A stretch of DNA of 64,000 bases from Streptomyces venezuelae ATCC 10712 (GCF_008639165.1 NZ_CP029197.1:744001-808000); one strand, 5' to 3'. Shown: positions 51,936 through 62,456, counted from the stretch's first letter. The notes: generated by a model from the sequence alone, not told the origin. Made by a program: numbers and translations.

Positions 51936-52760
51936 ATGCCGACTCCCGTTCTTCGCTCCGTCCACGTCCACCCGGTGAAGGCCATGCGCGCGCTGGCGCG
52001 CACGGAGGCCGAGGTCCAGCCCTGGGGGCTGGCCGGCGACCGCCGCTGGGCCGTCGTCGACACGGCGGGCAAGGTCGTGACCCAACGCCGTCACCCCCGG
52101 ATGGCGTTGGCCACGGCGGAACCGCTGCCGGACGGCGGGATCACCCTCTCCGCGGCCGGACACGCCCCGCTGGCCGTCGAGGTACCGCACCCCTCGGAGA
52201 CGGTCGCGGTCGAGATCTTCGAGAAGCACGTGGAGGCGGTCCCGGCCACCGACGCGGCCGCGGCCTGGCTCTCGGCGTACCTGGAGGGCGAGTTCCGGCT
52301 CGTCCACATGGACGCGCCCGAGCACCGGCGGCCGATCGACCCGGACTACGCGCTGCCCGGGGAGACGGTGAGCTTCGCGGACGGCTATCCGCTGCTCGTC
52401 GCCGCCACGTCCTCGCTCGACGCCCTCAACTCCCTGATCGCGCAGGGGGACCACGCCCACGAGGGTCCGCTCCCGATGAACCGGTTCCGGCCGAACCTGG
52501 TGATCGAGGGGACCTCGCCGTGGGCGGAGGACGGCTGGACGCGGCTCGCCGTGGGCGAGGTCACCTTCCGGGTCGCCCGGCCCTGCGGCCGGTGCGTCGT
52601 CACCACGACGGACCAGTCCAGCGCGGAGCGCGGCAAGGAACCGCTGCGGACCCTCGCCCGGCACCGCAAGAGCGACGGCCGGGTCATCTTCGGCCAGAAC
52701 CTCGTCCCCGAGCACACCGGCACGGTCCGGGTCGGCGACGAGGTGAAGATCCTGGACTGA
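51936..52760 (+). CDS. MOSC-domain protein with N-terminal beta-barrel (YcbX/mARC-like)
   Basis: 274 residues from ATG 51936. The N-terminal beta-barrel domain includes HPVKAMRALARTEAEVQPWG and GDRRWAVVD; the MOSC domain follows with MNRFRPNLVIEG, SPWAEDGWTRLAVGE and the conserved Cys in RPCGRCVVTTTDQ. MOSC proteins carry the sulfurated molybdenum cofactor and pass reducing power to hydroxylated substrates (YcbX) or transfer sulfur. The C-terminal ferredoxin of E. coli YcbX is absent, so an outside electron donor is needed. Its stop is 123 bp from the next gene. Confidence 0.85.
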   Translation: MPTPVLRSVHVHPVKAMRALARTEAEVQPWGLAGDRRWAVVDTAGKVVTQRRHPRMALATAEPLPDGGITLSAAGHAPLAVEVPHPSETVAVEIFEKHVEAVPATDAAAAWLSAYLEGEFRLVHMDAPEHRRPIDPDYALPGETVSFADGYPLLVAATSSLDALNSLIAQGDHAHEGPLPMNRFRPNLVIEGTSPWAEDGWTRLAVGEVTFRVARPCGRCVVTTTDQSSAERGKEPLRTLARHRKSDGRVIFGQNLVPEHTGTVRVGDEVKILD

Positions 52761-52883
52761 GCGGTGCGGCCCGTCCCGTACGGCCCCGGGCGATCGCGTC
52801 ACACCTCACCGGCCCGACGGGCGGGGAACCCTCCCCCGGGGCAGACTCGTTGAAGGAGCGGTGAACAACGAGGGGGTTCCGAC

Positions 52884-53492
52884 GTGCGCGCAGCCATCGG
52901 CCTCTGGCGCTGGCGGCACAATCCCCTGCGCCGGACCACTGATCTCGTCGAGGCCTGGGTCGCCTTCGCGGCCCTCGCGCTCCTCTGTCTCGTCGTCCCC
53001 CTGACCGGCTGGGCGGCCGGCGCCTCCGCCCACGGCTCGCTCCAGCGCGCGGTCCGCACCCAGCAGGAGCAGCGCGTGCCGACCAGCGCCCGGGTGGTGC
53101 GGGCCGCGGACCGGCCCGTCGGCGGCGGGCGGACGGCCGAGGCGACCGGGGAGGAGCGGCTGCGCCGCTCGGTGGTGGCGCGGTGGACCGCGCCGGACGG
53201 CACGGTGCGGACGGCGACGGTGACGACGGCCCGCCGGACCTCCGCCCCGGGCACCACCTTCCCGCTGTGGACCGACCGTCACGGGAACCCGGTGGCGCCG
53301 CCCATGCACCCGGACACGGCCCGCGCGCACGCGATCGTGGCCGGCCTCACGGCCGCGCTCCTCGCCGGGCTCATGGTGGAGACCGTCCGCCGTCTGGCCG
53401 TACGCCGCCTGGTCCTGCTGCGGTACGCGCGCCTGGACCGCGCGTGGGCCGCGGTGGGCCCCGACTGGGGCCGTACGGGCACGGGCAGCTGA
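52884..53492 (+). CDS. Rv1733c-like two-helix membrane protein
   Basis: 202 residues from GTG 52884. The short basic start with RWRHNPLRRTTDLVEAWVAF, then a first membrane helix, a 100-residue extracytoplasmic loop with ARWTAPDGTVRTATV and TTFPLWTDRHGNPVAPP, and a second helix near the C-terminus (HAIVAGLTAALLAGLMVETV). This is the actinobacterial Rv1733c-type family, whose role is unknown although the mycobacterial member is a dormancy antigen. The cytoplasmic tail ends in Arg-rich and Gly-rich residues. Confidence 0.85.
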   Translation: MRAAIGLWRWRHNPLRRTTDLVEAWVAFAALALLCLVVPLTGWAAGASAHGSLQRAVRTQQEQRVPTSARVVRAADRPVGGGRTAEATGEERLRRSVVARWTAPDGTVRTATVTTARRTSAPGTTFPLWTDRHGNPVAPPMHPDTARAHAIVAGLTAALLAGLMVETVRRLAVRRLVLLRYARLDRAWAAVGPDWGRTGTGS

Positions 53493-53684
53493 GCCGGCGG
53501 GCGATCGAGACCGACCGAGCGCGACCGCCCGCGACCGGCCCCGACCGGGCGTGACTCCTGCCCGGCGCCCCGCACCGGGGGCGTACGGGGGCGGGTCCAC
53601 GACCCGTCAACCCGGGGGCCCCGCGCGCGCTACGGTGGGGCATCGGATCAGCAGCGAGGCATGAGGCGGGGGCAGGACACACCC

Positions 53685-56090
53685 ATGGCACAGGGCACGG
53701 TCCAGGTGACGCACACCGGCACATCCCGATGGCGGCGCCGCACGGGTGAGTACCCCTCGCTCGCCGCCGCTCTGGAGGCCGCCGGCGACGGGGACGTGCT
53801 CACCGTCGCCCCCGGCACCTACCGGGAGAACCTCGTGGTGCGGCGGGCCGTCACCCTGCGCGGCCCCGAGGGCGCGATCGGCTCGGTGCGGATCGCTCCG
53901 CCGGACGGCGTGCCGCTGACCCTGCGCGCCTCCGTCACCATCCAGGACCTGCACATCGAGGGGCAGGACGTCGCCGCGCCCGCCCTGCTCGTCGAGGACG
54001 GCACGCCCGAGCTGCTCGACCTGCGGATCATGACCCGCTCGGCGGCCGGGATAGAGGTGCGGGGCGCGGCCCGGCCGACGGTCCGCCGCTGCACCGTGGA
54101 CAATCCCGCCGGGGTCGGCATCGCCGTGGTCGACGGCGCGGGCGGGGTGTTCGAGGAGTGCGAGGTGGTGTCCGCCGGGCAGGCGGGGATCTCGGTGCGG
54201 GGCGGGGCGCACCCGCGGCTTGACCGCTGCCGGGTGCACCACGCCTCCGGTGCCGGGATCGCCGTGACCGGCGAGGGCAGCGCGCTGGAGGGCGTCGGCT
54301 GCGAGGTGTACGAGATCAAGGGCGCGGGGCTACAGCTCGCGGCCCGCGCCACCGCCCATCTCACCGACTCCTCGGTGCACCGGACCTCGGGCGACGGCAT
54401 CACGCTCGACACGGACGCGGTGCTGACGCTCGACGACTGCGACATCCACGACGTCCCGGAGAACGCCGTCGACCTGCGCTCGCGTTCGGTGCTGACGCTG
54501 ACCCGGTCGACGGTCCGCCGCTTCGGGCGCAACGGCCTGTCCGTGTGGGACCCGGGGACCCGGGTGGACGCCAACCAGTGCGAGATCCACGACAGTACGG
54601 GCGACTACCCGGCGGTGTGGGTGAGCGACGGGGCGACGGCCGTCCTGGACGCCTGCCGGGTGCACGACGTGCCGGACGCGCTGTTCGTCCTCGACCGGGG
54701 TTCGCGGGTGGACGTGGTCGACAGCGATCTGTCCCAGGTGCGGAACACGGCGGTGTCGGTGAGCGACGGGGCGACCGCCCAGCTCGACGACTGCCGGATC
54801 CGGGAGGCCTCGACGGGCGCCTGGTTCCGCGACCACGGCAGCGGCGGCACGCTCGGCGGCTGCACCATCGACTCCGTGCAGACCGGGGTGATCGTCACCA
54901 AGGGCGCCGACCCGACGATCGACCGCTGCACGGTCACCTCGCCGGCCGAGGCCGGTTTCTACGTGTCGGCGGAGGGCCGCGGTTCGTTCACCGGCTGCCG
55001 GGTCACGGGCAGCGGCGGATACGGGTTCCACGTCACCGACGGCTGCCGGACGACGCTGCGCAAGTGCCGTACGGAGCGGTGCGCGCGCGGCGGTTACGAG
55101 TTCCCGGAGGAAGGCGCGAGCGCCGAGGACTGCACGAGCGACGAGAGCGCGGTCCGCTCCTCCGTGCCCGACGGCGGGACGGTCCTGACGGCCACCCGGT
55201 CGGCGGGACTGCTCGGGACGGTGCCGGTGCCGCGCCCTGCGGCTCCCGTGCCCGCGGTGGTCGCCCCGCCGGCCGACGCCCGCTCCTCGCAGGACGTGCT
55301 CGGCGAACTGGACGCGCTGGTGGGTCTCGAGAGCGTCAAGCTGGAGGTGCGGACCCTCACCAACATGATCGAGGTGGGGCGCAGGCGTCAGGAGGCGGGG
55401 CTGAAGGCGGCCTCGGTCCGCCGCCATCTGGTCTTCACGGGCAACCCGGGCACGGGCAAGACGACGGTGGCCCGGCTGTACGGCGAGATCCTGGCCTCGC
55501 TCGGCGTCCTCGAACGCGGGCACCTGGTGGAGGTCTCCCGGGTGGACCTGGTCGGCGAGCACATCGGGTCGACGGCGATCCGCACCCAGGAGGCCTTCGA
55601 CCGGGCGCGGGGCGGGGTGCTGTTCGTCGACGAGGCGTACGCGCTGTCGCCGGAGGACTCGGGGCGGGACTTCGGCCGTGAGGCCATCGACACCCTGGTG
55701 AAGCTGATGGAGGACCACCGGGACGCGGTGGTGGTCATCGTCGCGGGCTACACGGCCGAGATGGAGCGCTTCCTCACGGTCAACCCCGGTGTGGCGTCCC
55801 GTTTCTCACGGACCATCACCTTCGGCGACTACCACCCGGAGGAGCTGCTGCGGATCGTGGGCCAGCAGGCGGACGAGCACGAGTACCGGCTCGCTCCGGG
55901 GACCGCCGAGGCGCTGCTCGCGTACTTCACGAAGCTGCCGAAGGGTCCGGCGTTCGGCAACGGCCGGACGGCGCGGCAGACCTTCGAGTCGATGGTGGAG
56001 CGGCACGCGGGCCGGGTCGCCGCGCTCGCCGAGGCGAGCACGGACGACCTGACCCTGCTCTATCCGGAGGACCTCCCCGAACTCCCCTGA
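53685..56090 (+). CDS. Parallel beta-helix protein fused to a CbbX/EccA-type AAA+ ATPase
   Basis: 801 residues from ATG 53685 ([12 protein letters not shown]) with a GGGGGCAGG site before it. Residues about 25-510 form a right-handed parallel beta-helix of many short repeats ([44 protein letters not shown]), of the pectate-lyase/NosD type. After a Pro/Ala linker comes an AAA+ domain like CbbX, SpoVK and EccA, with Walker [10 protein letters not shown], Walker [11 protein letters not shown], a sensor region [10 protein letters not shown] and Arg finger RFSRTITF. EccA is the ATPase of type VII secretion. No signal is present, so the beta-helix is cytoplasmic and may bind a partner or substrate. 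The 3' end overlaps the convergent gene by 31 bp. Confidence 0.9.
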   Translation: MAQGTVQVTHTGTSRWRRRTGEYPSLAAALEAAGDGDVLTVAPGTYRENLVVRRAVTLRGPEGAIGSVRIAPPDGVPLTLRASVTIQDLHIEGQDVAAPALLVEDGTPELLDLRIMTRSAAGIEVRGAARPTVRRCTVDNPAGVGIAVVDGAGGVFEECEVVSAGQAGISVRGGAHPRLDRCRVHHASGAGIAVTGEGSALEGVGCEVYEIKGAGLQLAARATAHLTDSSVHRTSGDGITLDTDAVLTLDDCDIHDVPENAVDLRSRSVLTLTRSTVRRFGRNGLSVWDPGTRVDANQCEIHDSTGDYPAVWVSDGATAVLDACRVHDVPDALFVLDRGSRVDVVDSDLSQVRNTAVSVSDGATAQLDDCRIREASTGAWFRDHGSGGTLGGCTIDSVQTGVIVTKGADPTIDRCTVTSPAEAGFYVSAEGRGSFTGCRVTGSGGYGFHVTDGCRTTLRKCRTERCARGGYEFPEEGASAEDCTSDESAVRSSVPDGGTVLTATRSAGLLGTVPVPRPAAPVPAVVAPPADARSSQDVLGELDALVGLESVKLEVRTLTNMIEVGRRRQEAGLKAASVRRHLVFTGNPGTGKTTVARLYGEILASLGVLERGHLVEVSRVDLVGEHIGSTAIRTQEAFDRARGGVLFVDEAYALSPEDSGRDFGREAIDTLVKLMEDHRDAVVVIVAGYTAEMERFLTVNPGVASRFSRTITFGDYHPEELLRIVGQQADEHEYRLAPGTAEALLAYFTKLPKGPAFGNGRTARQTFESMVERHAGRVAALAEASTDDLTLLYPEDLPELP

Positions 56091-58549
56091 TCCGTCCGGG
56101 CGTCCGGCTGCCGCTGGTGCGGTACGGCGGGCGGGAGGCGGTCCAGGAGAGCGCCGCGCCGGCGGGCGAAGGCCGGGTCGGCCTGGTAGTCGGAGTGGCC
56201 CAGGATCGGTTCGGGCAGCGGGTGGTGGCGGGTGCGGCCGTAGGCGACCGGGTCCAGCAGCACCGCCGCGTCGACGGCGGGCCTGCCGTCCTCGGCGGGG
56301 ACCCGGACGGGACCGCCGATGGGGTCGGTGGCGCGGTACAGATTGGTCCAGCAGTGGACGGTGCGGTTCAGGCCGCGCAGCGCCTCAGGTCCGAAGTAGG
56401 CCGGGAACCAGCGTCCGTAGAGCCGCTCCAGGGGTGAGCCGTAGGTGAGGAGCGCGACCCGGCCGCGGGTGGCGGGCGGCAGCTGCCAGACGGCGGCCGC
56501 GGCGAGGACGCTGCCCTGGGAGTGGCCTGAGATGACGAGACGGCCGCCGGTGCTCCGGGTCCAGGAGCTCATCCGCCAGGTCAGGTCGGGCACCGCCCGT
56601 TCGGCGTAGCAGGGCGGGGCGAACGGGTGGGCGGCGCGCGGCCAGAAGGTGCCGACGTCCCAGAGGATGCCGATGGTGCGGCGGGCGGAGGCGTCCCGGT
56701 AGGCGCGGCGGCCCCAGGTGACGAAGAGCAGGAAGCCGAAGCCGATCATCCAGGAGCCGATGGCCTGGGTGGCGGTCGCCAGGGAGGCGACCGCCGGGTG
56801 GGCCCCGTCGAAGGCCCGTCCCGGGACGTTGCCGCTGGCCCATGCGCCGGCGACGGAACCGGCGCCGAGGAGCAGGGTGGCTCCGGAGACGACGCCGACG
56901 AGGACGGGTGCGGAGTCCGTGAGCGAGGCCCGGGCCCGGCCGGCCGCGATCTGTCCGGTGCGGACCGGGTCGCGCTCGTCCTCCGCGGCGTAGTCGGCCT
57001 CCACCCGCGCGCGCAGCCGCCGGGTGGCGAGCAGGGTCCGTACGGCGAGGAGGGCGGCGGGGGCGAGCAGCAGCAGGAGCAGGACGGGGATGACGGATGC
57101 CTGCCAGCTGAGCAACACGGGCGGCGCGATGCGGGGGCCGCCGTCCCCCATGCCGGGGGTGGCGGGCCCGTCGAGCCAGTCGGCGACCCGCTGGGCGACG
57201 CCGCCGGACATCACGCCGGCGAGGGCGCAGGCGAGCATGGCGACCGCGGGACCGCCGAGTCCGCGCAGCGCGGTGCGCGGGTCCCGGCCGGGTCGCTGGA
57301 GGAGCAGGGCGACCGCGCCGAGGGCGACGACGAGGCCGCCCTGGACGACGGTGAGGGCGCCGAAGGCGACGTTGCCTGGCAGTGACCCCTCGGAGATCCA
57401 GCCGGGGCGGGACCAGCCGCTGTGCAGGGCGGTCAGCGCGAGCAGGACGAGGGAGGCGCCGGGCAGCCAGGAGACGAGGGCGCGTTCGACCCGGAGGTCG
57501 AGCCGGCGCTCGCTGCGGCCCCGGCGGCAGACGACCCAGACGACGAGGAGGGCGAGGACGGCGACGGCGCCCTGGAGCGCCCAGCCGAGGACGGCGCGCG
57601 GGCCGGGGGCCGTGGCGTCGTGCCGGGCGGTGGCCGTGGCGAGGGCGGCGGCGACGGTCAGGAACCCGGCGGCGGTGTGCGCGGCGCGGAGACGGGCGAC
57701 GAGCCGGCGGCCGTACCAGAAGCCGGGGCGGCCGAGCGCGGGTCGCGGCGGGAGCGGCCCGAGGGCGGGGACGGGACCGGGGGCGCCGGTCACCGGTTCG
57801 ACGGGCCCGCGAGGGCCGGCGGCCTCCCCCGGGGCGGGGGTCTCTTCCGGCCCGTCGGCTTCGCCCGGGTCGGCCGGTTCCGTATCCGTCGGGGGCGGCG
57901 TCGTGGGGTCGTCGTACCCGGTGGGCGGGCGCTGGGCCTCGTACGCGCTCCACGTGCGGTTCGACAGGTACCAGAGGAGGCCGACGAGGAGGGTCGGCAC
58001 CACGGCGGCGAGCGCGAGGCGGCGCCCCGGCGCGGACCACCAGCCGCCGCGCTCCGGGGAGAGGAAGCCGAGCCAGGAGTAGTCGTCGGTGCAGGCGGCG
58101 CCGGCCGCGCACTGCCAGGCGGTCAGGTCGAGGGCGACCTCGCAGGCGGCTGCGGTGAGCAGCACGGTGAGGGTGAGCGCGACGAGCCGGACGAGGACCC
58201 CGTAGAGGCGGACGAGCCCCGGCCGGCCCGGGGAGGGCGGGCGCATCCAGTGGGCGAGGTTGGCCACCATGAACGGCAGGAGCAGCAATCACAGGGCGCG
58301 GGCGCCGTCGCCGGAGGTCAGGTTGGACCAGACGTACGCCTCCGGGACCGGGCGCGCCGCGTACCGCTCGGGGTGCTCCTCCGCGTCGACGTCCTCGGCG
58401 CGCCGGTGTACGGCGGCGGTCCGGTCCCCGGTGATCCGTACGGTCCTGGGGTCGTCGAGCATGTCCTGGGGGGTGGCTCCGCCGACTCCGTGAACGAGGA
58501 GTTCGAGCGCCGCGCCCCCGCTCTCCGGGGCGGGTGTGGCAGGGGACAC
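56060..58549 (-). pseudogene. Membrane alpha/beta-hydrolase-like gene with in-frame TGA
   Basis: One continuous frame of 829 codons from GTG 58549 (preceded by GAGGAAG) to 56060, broken only by TGA 58289-58291 between DGARAL and LLLLPFMVANLAHWM. The upstream 86 residues contain the hydrolase motif LLVHGVGGATPQDML; the downstream 742 residues have about nine membrane helices, a disordered Pro/Gly/Asp-rich loop, and the nucleophile motif SGHSQGSVLAAA. Family members in Streptomyces have a Trp codon at this point (from memory), so TGG to TGA is likely. The TTG after the stop could restart translation but would lose the HG motif. Recent inactivation, readthrough or a sequence error are possible. 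It overlaps the AAA+ gene at its 3' end. Confidence 0.75.
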
Positions 58550-58682
58550 TGAGGGGACTTCCTCTCAGGGTGGGAAGATGCGACGTCGGAACCAGGATCG
58601 CGGACGGCGTGCGCCCGCACACCGTCCCTCACCGAATCCGACACCCATCCCCTTGTCTCCTGCGGAAGGACCGGCCCCGGCG

Positions 58683-59510
58683 GTGACTGACAACCAGAAC
58701 CTCCTCGCGGAGCAGCGGCGCGCCCTGATCCTCGACGAGGTACGGCGGCGCGGCGGTGTCCGGGTCAACGAGCTGACCCGGCGCCTGAGCGTCTCGGACA
58801 TGACGATCCGTCGCGACCTGGACGCGCTGGCCCGGCAGGGCATGCTGGCGAAGGTGCACGGCGGGGCCGTTCCGGTGGTCGAGGCGAGCACCCACGAGCC
58901 GGGCTTCGAGGCGAAGTCGGTGCTCGAACCGAGCGCCAAGGACGAGATCGCCCGGGCGGCGGCGGCCCTGGTGGCGCCGGGCAGTGCGATCGCCCTGTCC
59001 GGCGGGACGACGACGTACGCCCTGGCCCGGCATCTCCTCGACGTGCCCGAGCTGACCGTGGTGACGAACTCGGTCCGGGTGGCCGACGTGTTCCACGAGG
59101 CCCAACTGGCCGGTTCGGGGGGCGAGTCGAGGCGCGGGGCGGCGACCGTCGTGCTGACGGGCGGGATGCGGACGCCGTCCGACGCGCTGGTGGGGCCGGT
59201 CGCGGACCGGGCGGTCCGCTCGCTCCACTTCGACCTGCTGTTCCTCGGGGTGCACGGCGTCTCGGTGGAGGCCGGTCTGTCGACGCCGAACCTCGCGGAG
59301 GCGGAGACGAACGGCTGCCTGATGCGCTCGGCGCGGCGGGTGGTGGTGGTCGCCGACCACACCAAGTGGGGGACGGTGGGCCTGAGTTCGTTCGCGGCGC
59401 TGGACGAGGTGGACACCTGGGTGACGGACGGCGCCATGTCGGGGGAGGTGCGGGCGGAGATCCTGGAGCACGTGCCGGGCCTGACGGTGGCGGGCGAGGA
59501 GCAGGCGTGA
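58683..59510 (+). CDS. DeoR-family transcriptional regulator
   Basis: 275 residues from GTG 58683 (MTDNQNLLAEQRRALIL); longer starts at ATG 58578 or 58536 are open but add unusual Arg/Pro-rich sequence. The N-terminal winged helix-turn-helix is seen in NELTRRLSVSDMTIRRDLD; the C-terminal sensor domain has ALSGGTTTYALARHL, LTVVTNSVRVA and LFLGVHGVSVEAGLSTPNL. DeoR repressors sense sugar phosphates and control sugar uptake or use. Stop and start of the next gene overlap (GTGA), so this regulator is co-expressed with an SRPBCC protein. Confidence 0.9.
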   Translation: MTDNQNLLAEQRRALILDEVRRRGGVRVNELTRRLSVSDMTIRRDLDALARQGMLAKVHGGAVPVVEASTHEPGFEAKSVLEPSAKDEIARAAAALVAPGSAIALSGGTTTYALARHLLDVPELTVVTNSVRVADVFHEAQLAGSGGESRRGAATVVLTGGMRTPSDALVGPVADRAVRSLHFDLLFLGVHGVSVEAGLSTPNLAEAETNGCLMRSARRVVVVADHTKWGTVGLSSFAALDEVDTWVTDGAMSGEVRAEILEHVPGLTVAGEEQA

Positions 59511-59947
59511 GCCTCTTCCGGGTCGAGCGTGCGGTGCCGCTGGCACCGGAGGAGGTGTGGCGGCGCCTCACGGACTGGCCGGCGCACGGCCGTCAGGTGC
59601 CGCTGACCCGGACGAGGGTGCTGACTCCGGGGCCGAACGGGGCCGGGGTCCGGTTCACCGCCCGTACCGGCATCGGCCGGCTCTCCTTCGACGACCCGAT
59701 GGAGGTGGTGCGCTGGGAGCCGCCGGCGGCGGGCCGTCCCGGCGTGTGCCGTCTGGAGAAGTCCGGCCGGGTGGTACGGGGTTGGGCCGTGGTCGAGGTG
59801 ACCTCGGCGCCCGGTGGCGGCAGCCGGGTCGTCTGGACGGAGGAGCTGTCGCTGCGCGGGCTGCCCCGGGCGTTCGACCCGGTGCTCGGCGCGGCGGGCC
59901 GGTTCCTGTTCGGCCGCGCGGTGGACGGACTGCTGCGGGAGGGCTGA
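59507..59947 (+). CDS. SRPBCC-family protein
   Basis: 146 residues from GTG 59507, overlapping the DeoR stop. The START/Bet v 1 fold of the polyketide cyclase type shows VERAVPLAPEEVWRRLTDWP at the start, TRTRVLTPGPNGAGVRFTA, a central sheet, and the long C-terminal helix FDPVLGAAGRFLFGRAVDGL. The family binds hydrophobic ligands; this one has no known ligand. It resembles the SRPBCC protein encoded from 60161. Its terminal Glu-Gly-stop bases are repeated in the array that follows. Confidence 0.85.
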   Translation: MSLFRVERAVPLAPEEVWRRLTDWPAHGRQVPLTRTRVLTPGPNGAGVRFTARTGIGRLSFDDPMEVVRWEPPAAGRPGVCRLEKSGRVVRGWAVVEVTSAPGGGSRVVWTEELSLRGLPRAFDPVLGAAGRFLFGRAVDGLLREG

Positions 59948-59948
59948 G

Positions 59949-60079
59949 CCCCGGGCGCGGCGACCGCCACGCCGAGGGGTGGGCTCCGGGCGTGGCGACC
60001 GCCACGCCGAGGGCTGAGCTCCGGGCGCGGCGACCGCCACCGAGGGCTGACCTCCGGTCGCGTGGCGACCGCCACGCCG
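59949..60079. repeat. Four 35-bp tandem repeats directly after the SRPBCC stop
   Basis: Units begin CTCCGGGCG at 59949 (CCCCGGGCG), 59984, 60019 and 60052 (the last two are slightly shortened). Each complete copy ends GAGGGCTGAG or a close form, the same bases that encode the last residues and stop of the gene ending at 59947. The array fills the gap to the next gene's leader. Confidence 0.85.
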
Positions 60080-60160
60080 TCCTCCCCTGTGCCGTTGACA
60101 TTCCGTCAGCTAGGGTGCACTTCCGCTTCCGTCCTGTTCCGTCCTGGGGAGGTTCGGTCC

Positions 60161-60661
60161 ATGGCACGCCGACTGAGGCCGGTGGAGCTCGACTTCACCC
60201 TGTCCGCACCCGTCCGTCTGGTCTTCACGGCCACGCTCGCCGCGCCGCCCCCGGCCGTCTACCGTTCGCTCGCCGTGGAGGTGGGGAGCATGCCCGCCTG
60301 GTTCACCGCGGTGCGGTCCGCCGTCCCGTCGGGCGACGGGGCGGGCCGGACCATACGGCTCCGGGGCGGGATCGCCTTCGAGGAGACGATCCTGGCCTCC
60401 GAGCCGGACGTCCGGTACGCCTACCGGGTCGACTCGACGAACGCCCCGGGGCTCACGGCCCTCGCCGAGGAATGGGCCCTCTCCCCCACCGGGAAGGGGA
60501 CCAGGCTGCGGTGGACGATGGCCGCCGACGGCGCCACCCCGTTCCGGCTGGCGCTCCGTCTCGCCGGACCGGGGGTCGGGCTCTCCTTCCGGGACGCGGC
60601 ACGCCGGCTGGACCGGCGGCTCACTCCTGCCAGGCCCCGGTCTCCAGGAACCGTGCGATAG
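60161..60661 (+). CDS. SRPBCC-family protein
   Basis: 166 residues from ATG 60161 with GGGGAGG upstream. It follows a similar fold plan to the other SRPBCC protein: [40 protein letters not shown], the strand [20 protein letters not shown] and the C-terminal helix AARRLDRRL. Ligand unknown. The last 41 bases overlap the end of the convergent Cds1-type gene. Confidence 0.8.
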   Translation: MARRLRPVELDFTLSAPVRLVFTATLAAPPPAVYRSLAVEVGSMPAWFTAVRSAVPSGDGAGRTIRLRGGIAFEETILASEPDVRYAYRVDSTNAPGLTALAEEWALSPTGKGTRLRWTMAADGATPFRLALRLAGPGVGLSFRDAARRLDRRLTPARPRSPGTVR

Positions 60662-61766
60662 CGGCGCTGTAGGGGCCGATGTCGAGGCCCTGGGAGGCAA
60701 GCCAGTCGTCGGAGTAGTACTTGTCGAGGTACCGCTCGCCGCCGTCGCAGATCAGGGTGACGACGCTGCCGGTCCGCTCGTGGGCGACCATCTCGGCGAT
60801 GATCTTGAAGGCGCTCCACAGGCCGGTGCCGGTGGAGCCGCCCGCCTTGCGGCCGATGGCGGATTCCAGGGCGCGGACGGCGGCGACGCTCGCCGCGTCG
60901 GGCACCTTCATCATGCGGTCGACGGCGCCGGGCACGAAGCTCGGCTCCATCCGGGGCCGGCCGATGCCCTCGATCCGCGAACCGCAGTCGGCGGTGGCGT
61001 CCGGGTCGTGGTGCGTCCAGCCGTCGAAGAAACAGGAGTTCTCGGGGTCGGCGACACAGATGCGGGTGTCGTGCTGCATGTAGTGCACGTAGCGGGCGAT
61101 GGTCGCCGAGGTGCCGCCGGTGCCCGCGGTGGCCACGATCCAGGCGGGCTCCGGGTAGCGCTCCAACTTCAGCTGCTGGTACATCGATTCGGCGATGTTG
61201 TTGTTCCCGCGCCAGTCGGTGGCCCGCTCCGCGTAGGTGAACTGGTCCATGTAGTGGCCCCCGGTGCGCTCCGCGAGCGCGGCGGCCTCCTCGTACATCG
61301 TGCGCGAGTCGTCGACGAAGTGGCACTGGCCGCCGTGGAACTCGATGAGACGGCACTTCTCCTGGCTGGTCGTGCGGGGCATCACCGCGATGAACGGCAC
61401 GCCGATGAGCTTCGCGAAGTACGCCTCGGAGACGGCCGTCGAGCCGCTGGAGGCCTCGATGACGGGCTTGCCCGGCCGCACCCAGCCGTTGCAGAGCCCG
61501 TACAGGAAGAGGGAGCGGGCGAGGCGGTGCTTGAGGCTGCCGGTGGGGTGGGTCGACTCGTCCTTGAGGTAGAGGTCGATGCCCCACTTCTCGGGGAGCG
61601 GGAACCGCAGCAGATGGGTGTCGGCCGAGCGGTTGGCGTCGGCCTGGACCTTGCGGACGGCCTCCTTGAGCCAGGACCGGTACGCCGGATCGCTGCGGTC
61701 GACGTCGGCCGTCGCCGTCGCGCCGGCCGTCCGCAAGCTCACCGCACTGTTCTCCGTGGTGCTCAT
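60621..61766 (-). CDS. cds1: Cds1-type PLP-dependent cysteine desulfhydrase/synthase
   Basis: 381 residues from ATG 61766 ([12 protein letters not shown]) with GAGGAGAGG upstream. The fold-type II PLP enzyme shows the Schiff-base Lys in [31 protein letters not shown], the phosphate loop in [15 protein letters not shown], and [14 protein letters not shown] near the end, all typical of the Cds1/CysK-like branch found in actinobacteria and plants (cysteine desulfhydrase of Mycobacterium tuberculosis). It would degrade cysteine to H2S, pyruvate and ammonia, or act in cysteine synthesis. The symbol is by family and not proven. Confidence 0.85.
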   Translation of the reverse strand: MSTTENSAVSLRTAGATATADVDRSDPAYRSWLKEAVRKVQADANRSADTHLLRFPLPEKWGIDLYLKDESTHPTGSLKHRLARSLFLYGLCNGWVRPGKPVIEASSGSTAVSEAYFAKLIGVPFIAVMPRTTSQEKCRLIEFHGGQCHFVDDSRTMYEEAAALAERTGGHYMDQFTYAERATDWRGNNNIAESMYQQLKLERYPEPAWIVATAGTGGTSATIARYVHYMQHDTRICVADPENSCFFDGWTHHDPDATADCGSRIEGIGRPRMEPSFVPGAVDRMMKVPDAASVAAVRALESAIGRKAGGSTGTGLWSAFKIIAEMVAHERTGSVVTLICDGGERYLDKYYSDDWLASQGLDIGPYSAAIARFLETGAWQE

Positions 61767-61942
61767 CCGCGCCTCTCCTCGGTCACGTCCGTGGGGTGTC
61801 CACGCTCCCGACAATACCGCTCTCACCTGGGCAAACGTTTCCTTTGACTCTCCATAGGGATGCCTTGCGGAAGGGCCCCTGGTGCGGACCGGGACGGCCC
61901 GGCACACTGGGAGGGACAACCGGGTGAAAGGGGCGGATCGGC

Positions 61943-62263
61943 ATGTCGGAACCCGAGTTCAGCGCCAGGGGTGTACGGATCGCCCGCTGGCCGCGTTCGC
62001 TGACGCGCGCCGGCGAGGTGCGGATCGAGGACGGGCGGCTCGCCCTGCTCACCAGTTACGGCAGCGAGATCGACAGCGCGCCGGTGTCGGCGGTCCGGGC
62101 GGGGCGCCCGTGGTTCGCGAAGCCGGACGAGGCCGTGGCCACGGTGAACGGCACGCGGTACCGGCTGACGCTGCACAAGGACGGTGACGGCGACGGGCAC
62201 GGGGACTCGGCGGAGTCCGGACGCTTCCTCGCCGCGCTGAAGCGGGCCGCGAGGAAGCGCTGA
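61943..62263 (+). CDS. Small uncharacterised cytoplasmic protein
   Basis: 106 residues from ATG 61943 with GAAAGGGG upstream. A beta-rich region ([20 protein letters not shown], then [20 protein letters not shown]) is followed by an Asp/Gly-rich loop (DGDGDGHGD) and a short basic helix. The first half has the look of a small PH-like or hypothetical-protein domain common in Streptomyces. No function can be assigned. Confidence 0.6.
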   Translation: MSEPEFSARGVRIARWPRSLTRAGEVRIEDGRLALLTSYGSEIDSAPVSAVRAGRPWFAKPDEAVATVNGTRYRLTLHKDGDGDGHGDSAESGRFLAALKRAARKR

Positions 62264-62456
62264 GACGCCCGGCGAGGCGGGCGGACGGCGACTCGCCGTC
62301 GCCGTGAGTTGCGGGACGGTCACCACTGGTTCAGGCTGGAACCACCTCACCGAGGGTTTACCGGTGGTGACGTGACGTTCCGGTCGCCACCCTGCTGTAC
62401 CGCATGTGAGATCCGAATCTTCGTCTTCTTCCGGACTACTTCGGGGAGTCGCAGCC

